Shown one piece after another: positions 1 through 8,674 of a DNA stretch of 30,255 nucleotides. The position numbers were made by a program, and so were the translations under genes. The first letter of the stretch is position 1; each line of letters opens with the position of its first letter. Below the pieces are notes generated by a model that saw only the letters and a list, made by a program, of their open reading frames with translations, ran no database searches and was not told the origin of the DNA. Source of the DNA: CBDCGW01 sp964430745. Lineage in GTDB: Bacteria; Acidobacteriota; UBA890. The stretch lies in assembly GCA_964430745.1 (NCBI GenBank), contig CAYSHI010000399.1:1-30255 (forward strand), in the 5' to 3' direction.

Positions 1-519
1 CTCTCGCTCGAGCGCACGCTGAGTCCGTGGAGCGAGGCACGATTCAAGCTCCTGGAGTCGATGTACCGGAACGGAGCCGGCCCCGCCGCCGCTCGCGTGC
101 GGCGCGCGTACTCCTGCTCCCGCGAGGTCCGCTCCCTGAGCGGAGCCTGCATCCTCTTGCGGCGTGAGGCTTTCGAACAGGCGGGCGGGTTCGACGAACG
201 CTTCTTCCTCTACGCGGAAGATGTGGACCTGTGCGTCCGGCTGCGGGCCGCCGGCTGGAAGCTGCTGTACGTCGCCGAATCGGTCGTCGAGCACGATCGC
301 GGCGCCAGCAGCGCCACCGCCCCGAAGGCCACGGCCTTGCACTATCGCCGCAGCCAGATAGCGTTTTACCGGAAACACTCCGGCGCAATCGCGACGCTGG
401 GTCTGCGCTTCTACCTTGCGTTACGGTTTGCAACCAGGCGTGTGTTCGCGCGCAACGAGGACGAGCGGCAACTCGCCGCCGATCTGCTGCGCGTGGCGCT
501 GCGCGAATCGGGTACCTGA
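1..519 (+). CDS. Glycosyltransferase family 2, C-terminal part (partial)
   Basis: The frame is open from the first base of the window, so the N-terminal GT-A half lies upstream. The visible 172 residues contain the GT2 segment GGFDERFFLYAEDVDLCVRL, with the acidic EDVDLC motif typical of rhamnosyltransferase/WbbL-like enzymes that add a sugar to a lipid-linked saccharide. This is followed by the usual VVEHDRG stretch and an Arg-rich tail. The stop TGA overlaps the ATG of the next glycosyltransferase (TGATG), so the two are probably translationally coupled in one exopolysaccharide operon. Donor and acceptor sugars cannot be read from the sequence. Confidence 0.85.
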   Translation, partial: LSLERTLSPWSEARFKLLESMYRNGAGPAAARVRRAYSCSREVRSLSGACILLRREAFEQAGGFDERFFLYAEDVDLCVRLRAAGWKLLYVAESVVEHDRGASSATAPKATALHYRRSQIAFYRKHSGAIATLGLRFYLALRFATRRVFARNEDERQLAADLLRVALRESGT

Positions 520-1664
520 TGCGAGTCATCTTCGATGCCAGAAAGGCGGCCGACTACGGTATCGGCACCTACATCCGGCGCCTCGGTGAGGCCTGCGCGA
601 GGCTCTCGCCGGAGGACGATTTCGTTTTTCTCGGCAGGCTCGAAGGCGCGCCAAACGGGTCGCCCGAATTGGCCGGCGCCGGCGGTGGTTTTCGCTTGCT
701 CGAGGGAGACAACATCTCCTGGGAGCCCAACACCTCCGCCAGCTACGGGATCGGCGAGCTGATGAGCGTTTCGTGGCAGGTGCGGAAGCTCGAAGGGGAC
801 GTGTTCCACGCCCCGCACTACGTGTTTCCGCTGATGCTCCCCTGCCCCGGCGTGGTGACCGTGCACGACTGCATCCACCTGCGGTTTCCCGGCCAGCTCC
901 CCAATCCCGCAGCGGCACTGTACGCGAGGCTGATGATCCGTCGCGCCGTGCGCTCGGCGGATCGCGTGATCACCGTATCGAACGCAACCCGGGCCGACCT
1001 CGTCGAGCTGGTCGCCGCCGACGCCTCCAAGATCGAAGTCATCCCACACGGCTGCGACCCTTTCTTCCTCGAAACGGTGGAAAGCGAAGCGCTCGAGGCC
1101 ACGAGGCGCGCCCACGATCTCGAGCGGCCGTTTCTTCTCAGCGTCGCCAACATCAAGCCGCACAAGAACCTCAAGCGCCTGCTCGAGGCCTTCGCGCAGC
1201 TGTCCGGCGACTATCCCGATCTCGATCTCGTCATCGTCGGTGGTGACCTGAGCAAACACCCCGATCTCAAAAAGGTATGTGCCGAGTGCGGTCTGGACGA
1301 GCGCGTACGATCACTCGGATTTCTGCCCAAAGCCGAGCTTCGCGCGCTCTATCACCTCGCCCACATCTTCGTCTTCCCGTCGCTTTACGAAGGTTTCGGT
1401 CTTCCGCCGCTGGAGGCCATGGCGTGCGGCACGGCGGTGGTAGCCTCGCGCAGCTCCGCCATACCGGAGGTCGTCGGACATAGCGGCCTGCTGGTCAATC
1501 CCTTTCGCGTCGATTCGATCGCCGAGGCCATCCGCAGCCTTCTGGAGAACGACAGCTTCCGGTCCGCTCTGGGGACACAGGGGCGCCGGCGGGCGCGGGA
1601 GTTCCAGTGGGACGACGCGGCGCGCCGTGTCCTCGACGTCTACCGATCGGTGGTGCGACCGTGA
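519..1664 (+). CDS. Glycosyltransferase family 4 (GT-B fold)
   Basis: A 381-residue protein, the usual size for GT4. The N-terminal Rossmann half starts MRVIFDARKAADYGIGTYI. It contains a TVHDCIHLRFP acceptor-side segment and VITVSNATRADL. The C-terminal half has FLLSVANIKPHKNLKRLLEA and the EX7E nucleotide-sugar motif (EGFGLPPLEAMACG). Such enzymes transfer a hexose, often mannose, from a nucleotide donor to a growing lipid-linked chain at the inner membrane. The reading frame stays open upstream to 231, but the ATG at 519 is preferred because it overlaps the previous stop and starts exactly at the conserved fold. The stop overlaps the next start (GTGA). Confidence 0.9.
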   Translation: MRVIFDARKAADYGIGTYIRRLGEACARLSPEDDFVFLGRLEGAPNGSPELAGAGGGFRLLEGDNISWEPNTSASYGIGELMSVSWQVRKLEGDVFHAPHYVFPLMLPCPGVVTVHDCIHLRFPGQLPNPAAALYARLMIRRAVRSADRVITVSNATRADLVELVAADASKIEVIPHGCDPFFLETVESEALEATRRAHDLERPFLLSVANIKPHKNLKRLLEAFAQLSGDYPDLDLVIVGGDLSKHPDLKKVCAECGLDERVRSLGFLPKAELRALYHLAHIFVFPSLYEGFGLPPLEAMACGTAVVASRSSAIPEVVGHSGLLVNPFRVDSIAEAIRSLLENDSFRSALGTQGRRRAREFQWDDAARRVLDVYRSVVRP

Positions 1665-2833
1665 GGGTCGCCCTGGTCCACGACTGGCTCACCGGAATGC
1701 GTGGCGGCGAGCGCGTGCTCGAGGGGCTGATCGAGATTTTCCCCGACGCCGACATCCACACCCTGCTGTACGTACCGGGATCGGTGAGCGAGCGCATCGC
1801 CTCGCGACCGATTCATACTTCTTTCGTGCAGAAGCTGCCGCGAGCGGCCACGCGCTACCGGTGGTATCTGCCGCTCTTTCCCTGGGCCATCGAGCAACTC
1901 GACCTGAGTGGTTACGACCTCGTGATATCCAGCAGTCACTGCGCCGCCAAGGCCATACTGACCGACCCCGCCACGCTCCACCTGTGCTATTGCCACACAC
2001 CTATGCGCTACGCGTGGGATCAGTTCGGAACCTATTTCAGCCCGGAGCGCAACGGCCGACTGCCCTTTCTCGGCATTCAGGCGACCATGGCGTGGCTGAG
2101 GCGTTGGGACGCCGCCACCGCCTGCCGGGTCGACGCCTTCGCCGCCAACTCGGCGTGGGTGGCCGGGCGTATCGCCCGACACTACGGCCGCCTGGCGACG
2201 GTGGTGCCGCCGCCCGTCGATACCTCGTTCTTCGTTCCCGCGGAACCCGGCGCCGGAGCCGAGGAGCCCGACGACTACTACCTCGTCGTCTCCGCCCTGT
2301 CCCCCTACAAGCGGAACGAGGTGGTCATCGAGGCCTTCAATCAGATGCGCCGCCGCCTGGTGGTCGTCGGCAGTGGCCCCGATGCGGGCCGCCTCGGCTC
2401 GATCGCCGGACCTGACGTCGAAATGCGCGGCTGGGTCGATGCCGACGAGCTCAGGAGCCTCTATCAACGAAGTCGCGGGGTCGTCCTGGCGGCGGTGGAG
2501 GACGCCGGCATCGTGCCGCTCGAAGCGATGGCTTGCGGACGCCCGGCTCTGGTGCTCGCGCACGGCGGTGCCGGCGAAGCGATCGAGGACGGAGCCACCG
2601 GCATCCTCATCGAAGAGCAGACACCCGCCGCCGTGGCCGACGCCGTTGACAGGGCCGAGGCAACGACATTCAATAGTTCCCAGATTCGAGATTCGGCCCT
2701 GCGGTACGCACCGGATCGCTTCTTGGGCCGCTTGTCGTCGTTCGTCATGGGATCCTTACAGGGCGTGGGGACGGAAGGCCCGACCATCCTGCCGGAACCC
2801 CGGATCGGACAGACACCGGAGCACGCTCGTTGA
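1661..2833 (+). CDS. Glycosyltransferase family 4, second
   Basis: A 390-residue GT4 enzyme starting at GTG 1661, which overlaps the upstream stop by 4 bp. An earlier ATG at 1607 in the same frame would add residues inside the previous gene and is not favoured. It begins VRVALVHDWLTGMRGGERVLE, then HLCYCHTPMRYAWDQFGTYF, VAPPP-type linker residues (VVPPPVDTSFF), a donor-side segment (YYLVVSALSPYKRNEVVIEA) and an EX7E motif (EDAGIVPLEAMACG). This subfamily is commonly encoded beside WcaJ-type initiating enzymes in capsule and exopolysaccharide clusters, as here. The exact sugar is unknown. Confidence 0.9.
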   Translation: MRVALVHDWLTGMRGGERVLEGLIEIFPDADIHTLLYVPGSVSERIASRPIHTSFVQKLPRAATRYRWYLPLFPWAIEQLDLSGYDLVISSSHCAAKAILTDPATLHLCYCHTPMRYAWDQFGTYFSPERNGRLPFLGIQATMAWLRRWDAATACRVDAFAANSAWVAGRIARHYGRLATVVPPPVDTSFFVPAEPGAGAEEPDDYYLVVSALSPYKRNEVVIEAFNQMRRRLVVVGSGPDAGRLGSIAGPDVEMRGWVDADELRSLYQRSRGVVLAAVEDAGIVPLEAMACGRPALVLAHGGAGEAIEDGATGILIEEQTPAAVADAVDRAEATTFNSSQIRDSALRYAPDRFLGRLSSFVMGSLQGVGTEGPTILPEPRIGQTPEHAR

Positions 2834-4227
2834 TGCAACGCATGCGCTTCTACCAGACCCTGGCGGTGCTTCTGTCCGACCTCGCGACGACCGCCGCTGC
2901 GTTCATCGCCGCCTACTGGCTCCGTTTCGAGTATCAGATCTGGCCGGTGCAACAGGGCGACATCCTGCAATTCCCGGATTACCTGCTCCTACTTCCCGCC
3001 ATCCTGCCGCTCTGGGCGCTGGTGTTCGCAGCGTTCGGCCTCTACCGGCTGCGACGCACTGCCGCGCGCGCGGAGCAATACGTGCAGGTGATCATCGCCA
3101 CGACTCTGGCGATGGCACTGCTCGCCGCGGGCGCATTTCTGACGCGGCCGACGGATTTCTCACGCCTGACGTTCGCCATGTTCTACGCCCTGGATGTCGT
3201 GTTCATTCTCGGCGGGCGGACGCTCATCAACGCCGTGATCGATCGTGTGCGGCGCTCGGGGCGCAACCTCAAGAGGATCTTGATCGCCGGCACCGGCGAG
3301 CTCGCGCACGTGGTCATCGATCGCATGCGGTTGCACCAGGAATTCGGCTTCCGCATCACCGGCATGTTGGGAGACGAGCTCCAGAGCTCGTACCGCGGGG
3401 TGCCGGTGGTGGGCGGGCTGGACACCGCGCGCGATTTCATTCGCCGATTCGACGTCGACCAGCTCTACATCGCGCTTCCGCTGTCCGCCTACGAGGACAT
3501 CCTCCGAATACTCGACGGAGTCGGCAACGAGATCGTCGAGATCAAGGTCGTTCCCGACCTGCTGCAGCACATCACGCTGCGGGCCGCCGTCGAGGACCTC
3601 GACGGTGTTCCCATCGTCAATCTGTCGGCGACGCCACTGCGTGGCATGGCCGGCTTCGTGAAACGCGGTATGGACATGCTGGCCGCGCTTTCGTGCATCG
3701 TCTTGTTCGCGCCGCTGTTTCCGCTCATCGCGCTGGCAATTCGACTCTCCTCGCGGGGGCCGATCCTGTACCGGCAGGAGCGGATGGGCCTCGATGGTCG
3801 CAGCTTCGAGCTGCTGAAGTTTCGCTCCATGGTGGTCGATGCCGAGCGCACGACCGGGCCCGTATGGACACAGGAGCGGGACCCTCGCATCACGACCATC
3901 GGGCGCCTGATTCGCAAGTTCAGTCTCGATGAGCTGCCGCAGTTCTTCAACGTTCTGCGAGGCGACATGAGCCTCGTCGGACCGCGCCCCGAGCGACCCC
4001 ACTTCGTGCAAGAGTTCCGCGAGCACATCCCACGCTATATGCTACGGCACAAGGTGCGGGCGGGGATGACGGGTTGGGCGCAAGTCAACGGCTGGCGCGG
4101 TAATACCTCTCTCGAGCGCCGTATCCAATACGACCTCTACTACATCGAGAATTGGTCGCTCACACTGGATCTGAAGATTCTCTGGATGACGGTTGCCAAC
4201 GGACTCGGCCATGAACACGCATACTGA
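2833..4227 (+). CDS. Undecaprenyl-phosphate sugar phosphotransferase (WcaJ-like initiating enzyme)
   Basis: A 464-residue polyprenol-phosphate hexose-1-phosphate transferase. It would start repeat-unit synthesis by moving a sugar phosphate, probably glucose, from a UDP donor to undecaprenyl phosphate in the inner membrane. The N-terminal third has four or so hydrophobic segments (from about residue 10 to 130). A central NAD-like fold starts at ILIAGTGELAHVVIDRM. The C-terminal bacterial sugar transferase domain (about residues 275-464) has FELLKFRSMVVDAE, a DPRITTIGRLIRKFSLDELPQ-type segment and MSLVGPRPERP. The start is ATG 2833, overlapping the upstream stop. TTG 2830 is one codon earlier and less likely. 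Glucose as substrate is a family default. Confidence 0.92.
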   Translation: MQRMRFYQTLAVLLSDLATTAAAFIAAYWLRFEYQIWPVQQGDILQFPDYLLLLPAILPLWALVFAAFGLYRLRRTAARAEQYVQVIIATTLAMALLAAGAFLTRPTDFSRLTFAMFYALDVVFILGGRTLINAVIDRVRRSGRNLKRILIAGTGELAHVVIDRMRLHQEFGFRITGMLGDELQSSYRGVPVVGGLDTARDFIRRFDVDQLYIALPLSAYEDILRILDGVGNEIVEIKVVPDLLQHITLRAAVEDLDGVPIVNLSATPLRGMAGFVKRGMDMLAALSCIVLFAPLFPLIALAIRLSSRGPILYRQERMGLDGRSFELLKFRSMVVDAERTTGPVWTQERDPRITTIGRLIRKFSLDELPQFFNVLRGDMSLVGPRPERPHFVQEFREHIPRYMLRHKVRAGMTGWAQVNGWRGNTSLERRIQYDLYYIENWSLTLDLKILWMTVANGLGHEHAY

Positions 4228-4233
4228 CGACCG

Positions 4234-5187
4234 ATGAGCACAAAACGAACCATCTTGATTACCGGTGGCGCCGGATTCATCGGCTCGCACCTCGCGGCGA
4301 ACCTGCTGGATGGTGGTGATCGTGTCATCGTCATGGACAACCTGCTGACCGGCGACATCCGCAACATCAGCAGCTTCGTCGGCCGGGATTTTCTCTTCGT
4401 CAAGCACGATGTGACCCAGTACATCGTCGTCGACGAACCCATCGACTGCGTGCTTCATTTCGCCTCGCCCGCGTCGCCCGCCGACTACCTGCAGCATCCG
4501 ATCCACACGTTGAAGGTGGGGGCGCTGGGCACCCACAAGGCCCTGGGGTTGGCAAAGGACCAGGGAGCCCGCTTTTTGCTCGCCTCCACATCAGAGGTTT
4601 ACGGCGATCCGCAGATAAACCCGCAGGAAGAAAGCTACTGGGGCCACGTCAACCCGATCGGCCCGCGCGGTGTGTACGACGAGGCGAAGCGCTTCGCCGA
4701 AGCCATGACGATGGCGTACAACCGCTCGCACGGCCTTGCCACCCGGATCGTGCGGATCTTCAACACTTACGGGCCACGCATGCGTCTGCGCGATGGTCGG
4801 GCGATCCCCAACTTCATCACGCAGGCGTTGCGGGGTGAGCCCATCACGCTGTACGGCGACGGCAGCCAGACGCGATCGTTTACCTTCGTCGACGATCTCG
4901 TGCACGGCATCCTCGCGCTGCTCGATTCGGACGAGTGCGAACCGGTGAACCTCGGCAACCCGGAGGAAGTCACCATCCGCACCATGGCCGAAGCCGTGCT
5001 CGAGCTCACCGGCAGCAGCAGCGAGCTCATCGAGGAGCCGCTGCCGATCGACGACCCCAAGGTTCGTTGCCCGGACATCACGCGAGCGCGGAAGATCCTC
5101 GGATGGGAGCCGACGGTGACTCTGCGAGAGGGCCTGGTACCGACCATCGAGTGGTTCCACTCTCAGCTCGACGGCGACGATACGTAG
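4234..5187 (+). CDS. uxs: UDP-glucuronate decarboxylase (UDP-xylose synthase)
   Basis: A 317-residue extended short-chain dehydrogenase/reductase that converts UDP-glucuronate to UDP-xylose with bound NAD. The nucleotide-binding motif GGAGFIG is at residues 11-17 and the catalytic Tyr148/Lys152 lie in GVYDEAKR. The UXS-specific signature ASTSEVYGDP (about 117-126) and the YWGHVNPIGPRGVYDE segment separate it from UDP-glucose 4-epimerases and dTDP-glucose dehydratases. It follows the WcaJ-like gene after 6 bp and is the last gene of the plus-strand cluster, so a pentose (xylose) in the polymer is likely. No UDP-glucose dehydrogenase is present in the window; it would have to be encoded elsewhere. 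Confidence 0.92.
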   Translation: MSTKRTILITGGAGFIGSHLAANLLDGGDRVIVMDNLLTGDIRNISSFVGRDFLFVKHDVTQYIVVDEPIDCVLHFASPASPADYLQHPIHTLKVGALGTHKALGLAKDQGARFLLASTSEVYGDPQINPQEESYWGHVNPIGPRGVYDEAKRFAEAMTMAYNRSHGLATRIVRIFNTYGPRMRLRDGRAIPNFITQALRGEPITLYGDGSQTRSFTFVDDLVHGILALLDSDECEPVNLGNPEEVTIRTMAEAVLELTGSSSELIEEPLPIDDPKVRCPDITRARKILGWEPTVTLREGLVPTIEWFHSQLDGDDT

Positions 5188-5195
5188 CGGGTCGA

Positions 5196-5212
5196 CGGCG
5201 AGGACCTCGCCG
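5196..5212. terminator. Short perfect palindrome between convergent genes
   Basis: CGGCGAG and CTCGCCG face each other across GAC in the 36-bp gap between the convergent uxs and aroB ends. The symmetry lets it fold on either strand. No T-run follows on either side, so it is at best a weak or Rho-assisted bidirectional terminator. Confidence 0.35.
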
Positions 5213-5223
5213 CAACTCGGGCA

Positions 5224-6327
5224 CTAACCGCCCAGCACCTCGGCCAGGTCCTCGGGGGTCACCGGTATCCCGTATTCGCCGTGGAAGTCGCCCATCACGC
5301 CCAACATCGCCGGCAAGGCACAGCGGATGGTTCCGCGGCGGACTTTCTTGTCATGGAAGGCAGCGGCAATCAGCGCCTCGGAATCGCAACCCTCGGGCAC
5401 CTCGGTCGGGAGCCCGGCGCGCGCACACAGGGCGCCGATGCGATCGGCGAGGCCGGGCGCCGTACCGAGCTTGCGATGCGCCAGTCGCGCCTCCGCCACC
5501 ATACCGATGGCAACCGCCTCGCCGTGCCGCAGGCCGTACCCCTCGACCGCCTCGATGGCGTGGCCGACGGTGTGCCCGAAGTTCAAGATCTGTCGGTAGC
5601 CGGCTTCGGTCTCGTCGGCCGCAACCACGGAGGCCTTCAGGTCGCACGATCGTGAGACGATGCGCGCCAGGGCCGCGTCGTCGCCTGCCAGGGCGGCGTC
5701 CATGAGGTTGGCCTCGAGGTCCTGGAACAGCACCGCGTCGAGAATGACGCCGTACTTGATGACCTCCGCCATGCCCGCGGCGACCTCCGCGGGAGGCAGC
5801 GTCGTCAACGCTCCGACGTCGGCGAGTACGCGCCGCGGCTGCAGGAAGGCGCCGACGAGGTTCTTTCCCGCCGGCGTATCGACGCCGGTCTTGCCGCCGA
5901 CGCTGCTGTCGACCATCGCCAGCAGCGTGGTGGGCACCTGAACGTATGAGATTCCCCGATACAGGGTGGCGGCCACGAAGCCGGCAACGTCTCCGACGAC
6001 ACCGCCGCCCACGGCCACGACCCATGAATCGCGCCCGTGCCCGAGCTCGATGAGCTGGTCCTGAAGGTCGCCGACGGTTGCCCGCGTCTTGTTTTCCTCA
6101 CCGGCCGGGAAGACGAGGCAGTCGGCGGAGGCGCCGTACCGGCGGAGCGAGTCCGCCAGCGCCTCGCCGTACAGCGGCGCGACGCCGCTGTCGGTGATCA
6201 CGGCCCATCGGGGAACCTGCCGCCAGCGCACCAGGTCGTCGGCGACACCGTCCGGCAGGCCGATGTCGATCACGACCTCGTATTCGCGCGGCGGCCCTCC
6301 CGGCACCTCGACGTCAACGAACTGCAT
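5224..6327 (-). CDS. aroB: 3-dehydroquinate synthase
   Basis: A 367-residue enzyme that converts DAHP to 3-dehydroquinate, the second step of the shikimate pathway, in the cytoplasm with NAD and a divalent metal. The glycine-rich NAD loop GGGVVGD is at 107-113 and SSVGGKTGVD at 141-150. The metal ligands Glu188 (AGMAEVIKYG), His252 (NFGHTVGH) and His268 (LRHGEAV) are all present. The start ATG 6327 lies within the racemase gene (14-bp overlap), with GAGGA about 8 nt upstream. It is the last gene of the gcv-led minus-strand group. Other shikimate genes, aroA and aroK, are about 10 kb away in this window. Confidence 0.97.
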   Translation of the reverse strand: MQFVDVEVPGGPPREYEVVIDIGLPDGVADDLVRWRQVPRWAVITDSGVAPLYGEALADSLRRYGASADCLVFPAGEENKTRATVGDLQDQLIELGHGRDSWVVAVGGGVVGDVAGFVAATLYRGISYVQVPTTLLAMVDSSVGGKTGVDTPAGKNLVGAFLQPRRVLADVGALTTLPPAEVAAGMAEVIKYGVILDAVLFQDLEANLMDAALAGDDAALARIVSRSCDLKASVVAADETEAGYRQILNFGHTVGHAIEAVEGYGLRHGEAVAIGMVAEARLAHRKLGTAPGLADRIGALCARAGLPTEVPEGCDSEALIAAAFHDKKVRRGTIRCALPAMLGVMGDFHGEYGIPVTPEDLAEVLGG

Positions 6328-7114
6328 ACGCCACGTCCTCGAATTGGAGCCGACCGACGGCCAGAGCCAGTGTCGTATCGACGAGTATCTGATTGCCGTC
6401 CAGCGCGACGATCGGTGCGTCGGCGACCGCCAACGCGAGGGGCACCTCGGTGCACGCCATGATCACGCAGTCGGCGCCGCGCTCGCCCAGATGCCCGGCT
6501 GCCGCGAGCAGGCGCGGGTCGGAGCCACCCGGTGACTCGACGCCCGTGACGGCATCGGAGCTCTCGGCCCCCACGCGCGCTCCGGGGTCCGTTCCGCTCG
6601 CCCCGGGGGCCGTGCCCGCTTTCACATCCTTGATCGCCGACATCACCGCCGCCTGAAACTCGTCCTCCGGATACACCGGTTCCAGGCCATTCTCACGCAA
6701 CGGGTCCTCGTACAGCCCGGCGTCGACCGTCCCGCTGGTTGCGAGCAGGCCGATCTTCCGTGCCCGCGGCACCACGCGGGCCACGGCCGCGCTCGCCAGA
6801 CGGGTCATGTCGAGCACCGGAATCGAGACCCCGGCTCGAATCGGCGCCAGGAACGCGTGCGCCGAGTTGCAGGGAATGGCGACGAAATCGGCACCCGCCG
6901 CCTCGATCAGACCCGCCGCCGCCACCAGCTCCGGGGTGGGATCCGCTCCGTCGCCGAGCAAGAACGCGGTTCGATCGGGAACCTGGGTGGCGCTGTAGAG
7001 AATGCACGGTGGGTGGTCCTGGTCGCGCAGGGCGCCGTGCGCCGCGACGATGCGAGCGTAGAAATCGGCCGCCGCGGCCGGCCCCATGCCGCCGAGCACA
7101 CCGATCGTTCGCAT
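6314..7114 (-). CDS. Aspartate/glutamate racemase family protein
   Basis: A 266-residue two-domain racemase-family protein. It begins MRTIGVLGGMGPAAAADFY, and the two catalytic cysteines are Cys82 (AIPCNSAHAF) and Cys221 (MACTEVPLAL). Aspartate racemases of this type interconvert L- and D-aspartate without PLP. Substrate specificity cannot be assigned here. Between about residues 167 and 200 it has a Gly/Ala/Ser/Asp-rich low-complexity stretch that usual family members of about 230-240 residues lack. The gene starts 15 bp after gcvPB and overlaps aroB, so it is co-transcribed with both. The ribosome-binding site is weak. Confidence 0.88.
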   Translation of the reverse strand: MRTIGVLGGMGPAAAADFYARIVAAHGALRDQDHPPCILYSATQVPDRTAFLLGDGADPTPELVAAAGLIEAAGADFVAIPCNSAHAFLAPIRAGVSIPVLDMTRLASAAVARVVPRARKIGLLATSGTVDAGLYEDPLRENGLEPVYPEDEFQAAVMSAIKDVKAGTAPGASGTDPGARVGAESSDAVTGVESPGGSDPRLLAAAGHLGERGADCVIMACTEVPLALAVADAPIVALDGNQILVDTTLALAVGRLQFEDVAYAVR

Positions 7115-7129
7115 CGGCTCAGGACACCG

Positions 7130-8674
7130 CTAGCCGGTCTCTGCGGTTGCCGGCTCGAGCTCCTCGGCTCGCTCCGGTTGCCAGCGCAGAATCGGCTTGC
7201 GAGCCGCCAGCGTCTCGTCGAGGCGCGACAGGAAGGTGCTGTGCGGAGCCCCGCGGACGTGGTCCGGATCGGACTCCGCCTCACGCGCGATCGCGGCCAT
7301 GGCCTCGACGAAGCCGTCGAGATCTTCCCGACTGACACTTTCGGTCGGCTCCACCATCAAGGCGCCGGCAACGACGAGCGGAAAGTAGACGGTCGGCGGA
7401 TGGTAGCCGTAGTCCATGAGCCGCTTACAGACATCCATCGCGGTGACCTGATGGGCCTTTTGACGCTTGTCGGAGAAGATCACCTCATGCATGCAAAGCC
7501 GGTCTTGAGGCAGATGATAGTGCTCCTTGAGCAGCGCCTGCAGGTAGTTGGCGTTGAGTACGGCATCCTCGGCCACCTGGCGTAGCCCCACGGCTCCGAG
7601 TGCGCGGATGTAAGCGTAAGCACGCACCATGATGCCGAAATTGCCGTAGAAGCCTTGCACCTTGCCGATGCTGTCGGGTCGATTCCACTCGAGGTAGCCC
7701 TCGCCGGTTTCCGTCGCCATCTCGACCGTCGGGCGTGGCAGGAACGGAACGAGATGCTCGAGCACACCCACCGGGCCGCCGCCCGGACCGCCGCCGCCGT
7801 GTGGCGTCGTGAAGGTCTTGTGCAGATTGATGTGAAACACATCGATGCCGATGTCACCGGGCCGCGTCTTGCCGAGGATGGCGTTGAGGTTGGCGCCGTC
7901 GCAGTAGATCTGCGCACCGCAGCCGTGCATGATCTCGGCAATCTCCGCCATCTGGTCCTCGAAGAGGCCCAGCGTATTGGGGTTGGTGAGCATCAACGCC
8001 GCGGTGTCCTCGTCGGCCTCGGCTCGCAGCGCCTCGATATCGATGGTACCGCGGCTGTTCGATGGGATCTCCACCGACTCGAAACCGCAGAAGCTGGCGG
8101 TCGCCGGATTGGTGCCGTGCGCGGAGTCGGGAATCAAGACCTTGCGTCGCCCTGAGTCGCCGCGCGACGCGTGATAGGCGGCGATCATCATCACGCCGGT
8201 GAGCTCTCCCTGCGCCCCGGCGGCCGGTTGCAGGGTGACGCGATCCATGCCGGTGACGGCCGCGAGAGCCGACTCCAGGCGACGCATCAGCTCGAGCCCA
8301 CCCTGCATTGCGCTCGCGGGCATGTAGGGGTGCGCACCCGTAAACCCCGGCAGGCGGGCAACCCGCTCGTTCACCTTGGGGTTGTACTTCATGGTGCAGG
8401 ACCCGAGCGGGAAGAGGCCCGACTCGGTGCCGAAATTGTGCTGGGAGATGCGCGTGAAGTGGCGCACCACGTCTACCTCGGAAACCTCGGGAAAGCCGTC
8501 GATCTCGTCGCGGACGTTCTCCGTTCCCCATTTCTGTTCCGGGTCCACCCGCGGCACGTCGAGGGCGGGCAACGTGAAGCCGATGCGACCTGCTCCGCCA
8601 CGTTCGAAAATCAGCCCCTCGTCCTTGAGTTGCCCTTGGTCGTCTCGCAATTTCGTCTCTCCCCCGCGGCTCAC
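7130..8674 (-). CDS. gcvPB: Glycine dehydrogenase (decarboxylating), subunit 2
   Basis: A 514-residue C-terminal half of the split P-protein. With GcvPA it decarboxylates glycine and passes aminomethyl to lipoyl-GcvH. The PLP lysine lies in NLHKTFTTPHGGGGPG (about Lys286), with LFPLGSCTMKYNPK near the N-terminus and DSAHGTNPATA in the middle. GTG 8674 is preferred over GTG 8680. A GGAGG at 8682-8686 sits 7 nt before 8674 but only 1 nt before 8680, and 8674 also gives the classic GTGA 4-bp overlap with gcvPA. The C-terminal tail ends in a Glu-rich extension. Confidence 0.96.
   Translation of the reverse strand: MSRGGETKLRDDQGQLKDEGLIFERGGAGRIGFTLPALDVPRVDPEQKWGTENVRDEIDGFPEVSEVDVVRHFTRISQHNFGTESGLFPLGSCTMKYNPKVNERVARLPGFTGAHPYMPASAMQGGLELMRRLESALAAVTGMDRVTLQPAAGAQGELTGVMMIAAYHASRGDSGRRKVLIPDSAHGTNPATASFCGFESVEIPSNSRGTIDIEALRAEADEDTAALMLTNPNTLGLFEDQMAEIAEIMHGCGAQIYCDGANLNAILGKTRPGDIGIDVFHINLHKTFTTPHGGGGPGGGPVGVLEHLVPFLPRPTVEMATETGEGYLEWNRPDSIGKVQGFYGNFGIMVRAYAYIRALGAVGLRQVAEDAVLNANYLQALLKEHYHLPQDRLCMHEVIFSDKRQKAHQVTAMDVCKRLMDYGYHPPTVYFPLVVAGALMVEPTESVSREDLDGFVEAMAAIAREAESDPDHVRGAPHSTFLSRLDETLAARKPILRWQPERAEELEPATAETG

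Noticed and set aside
231..518. Upstream extension of the first GT4 frame
   Set aside because: The extension lies inside the GT2 coding region. The ATG at 519 overlaps the GT2 stop and begins the conserved fold.
2373..3932. 519-codon plus-strand open frame
   Set aside because: It overlaps the second GT4 and the WcaJ-like gene in another frame, and its composition is Arg/Pro/His-rich without motifs.
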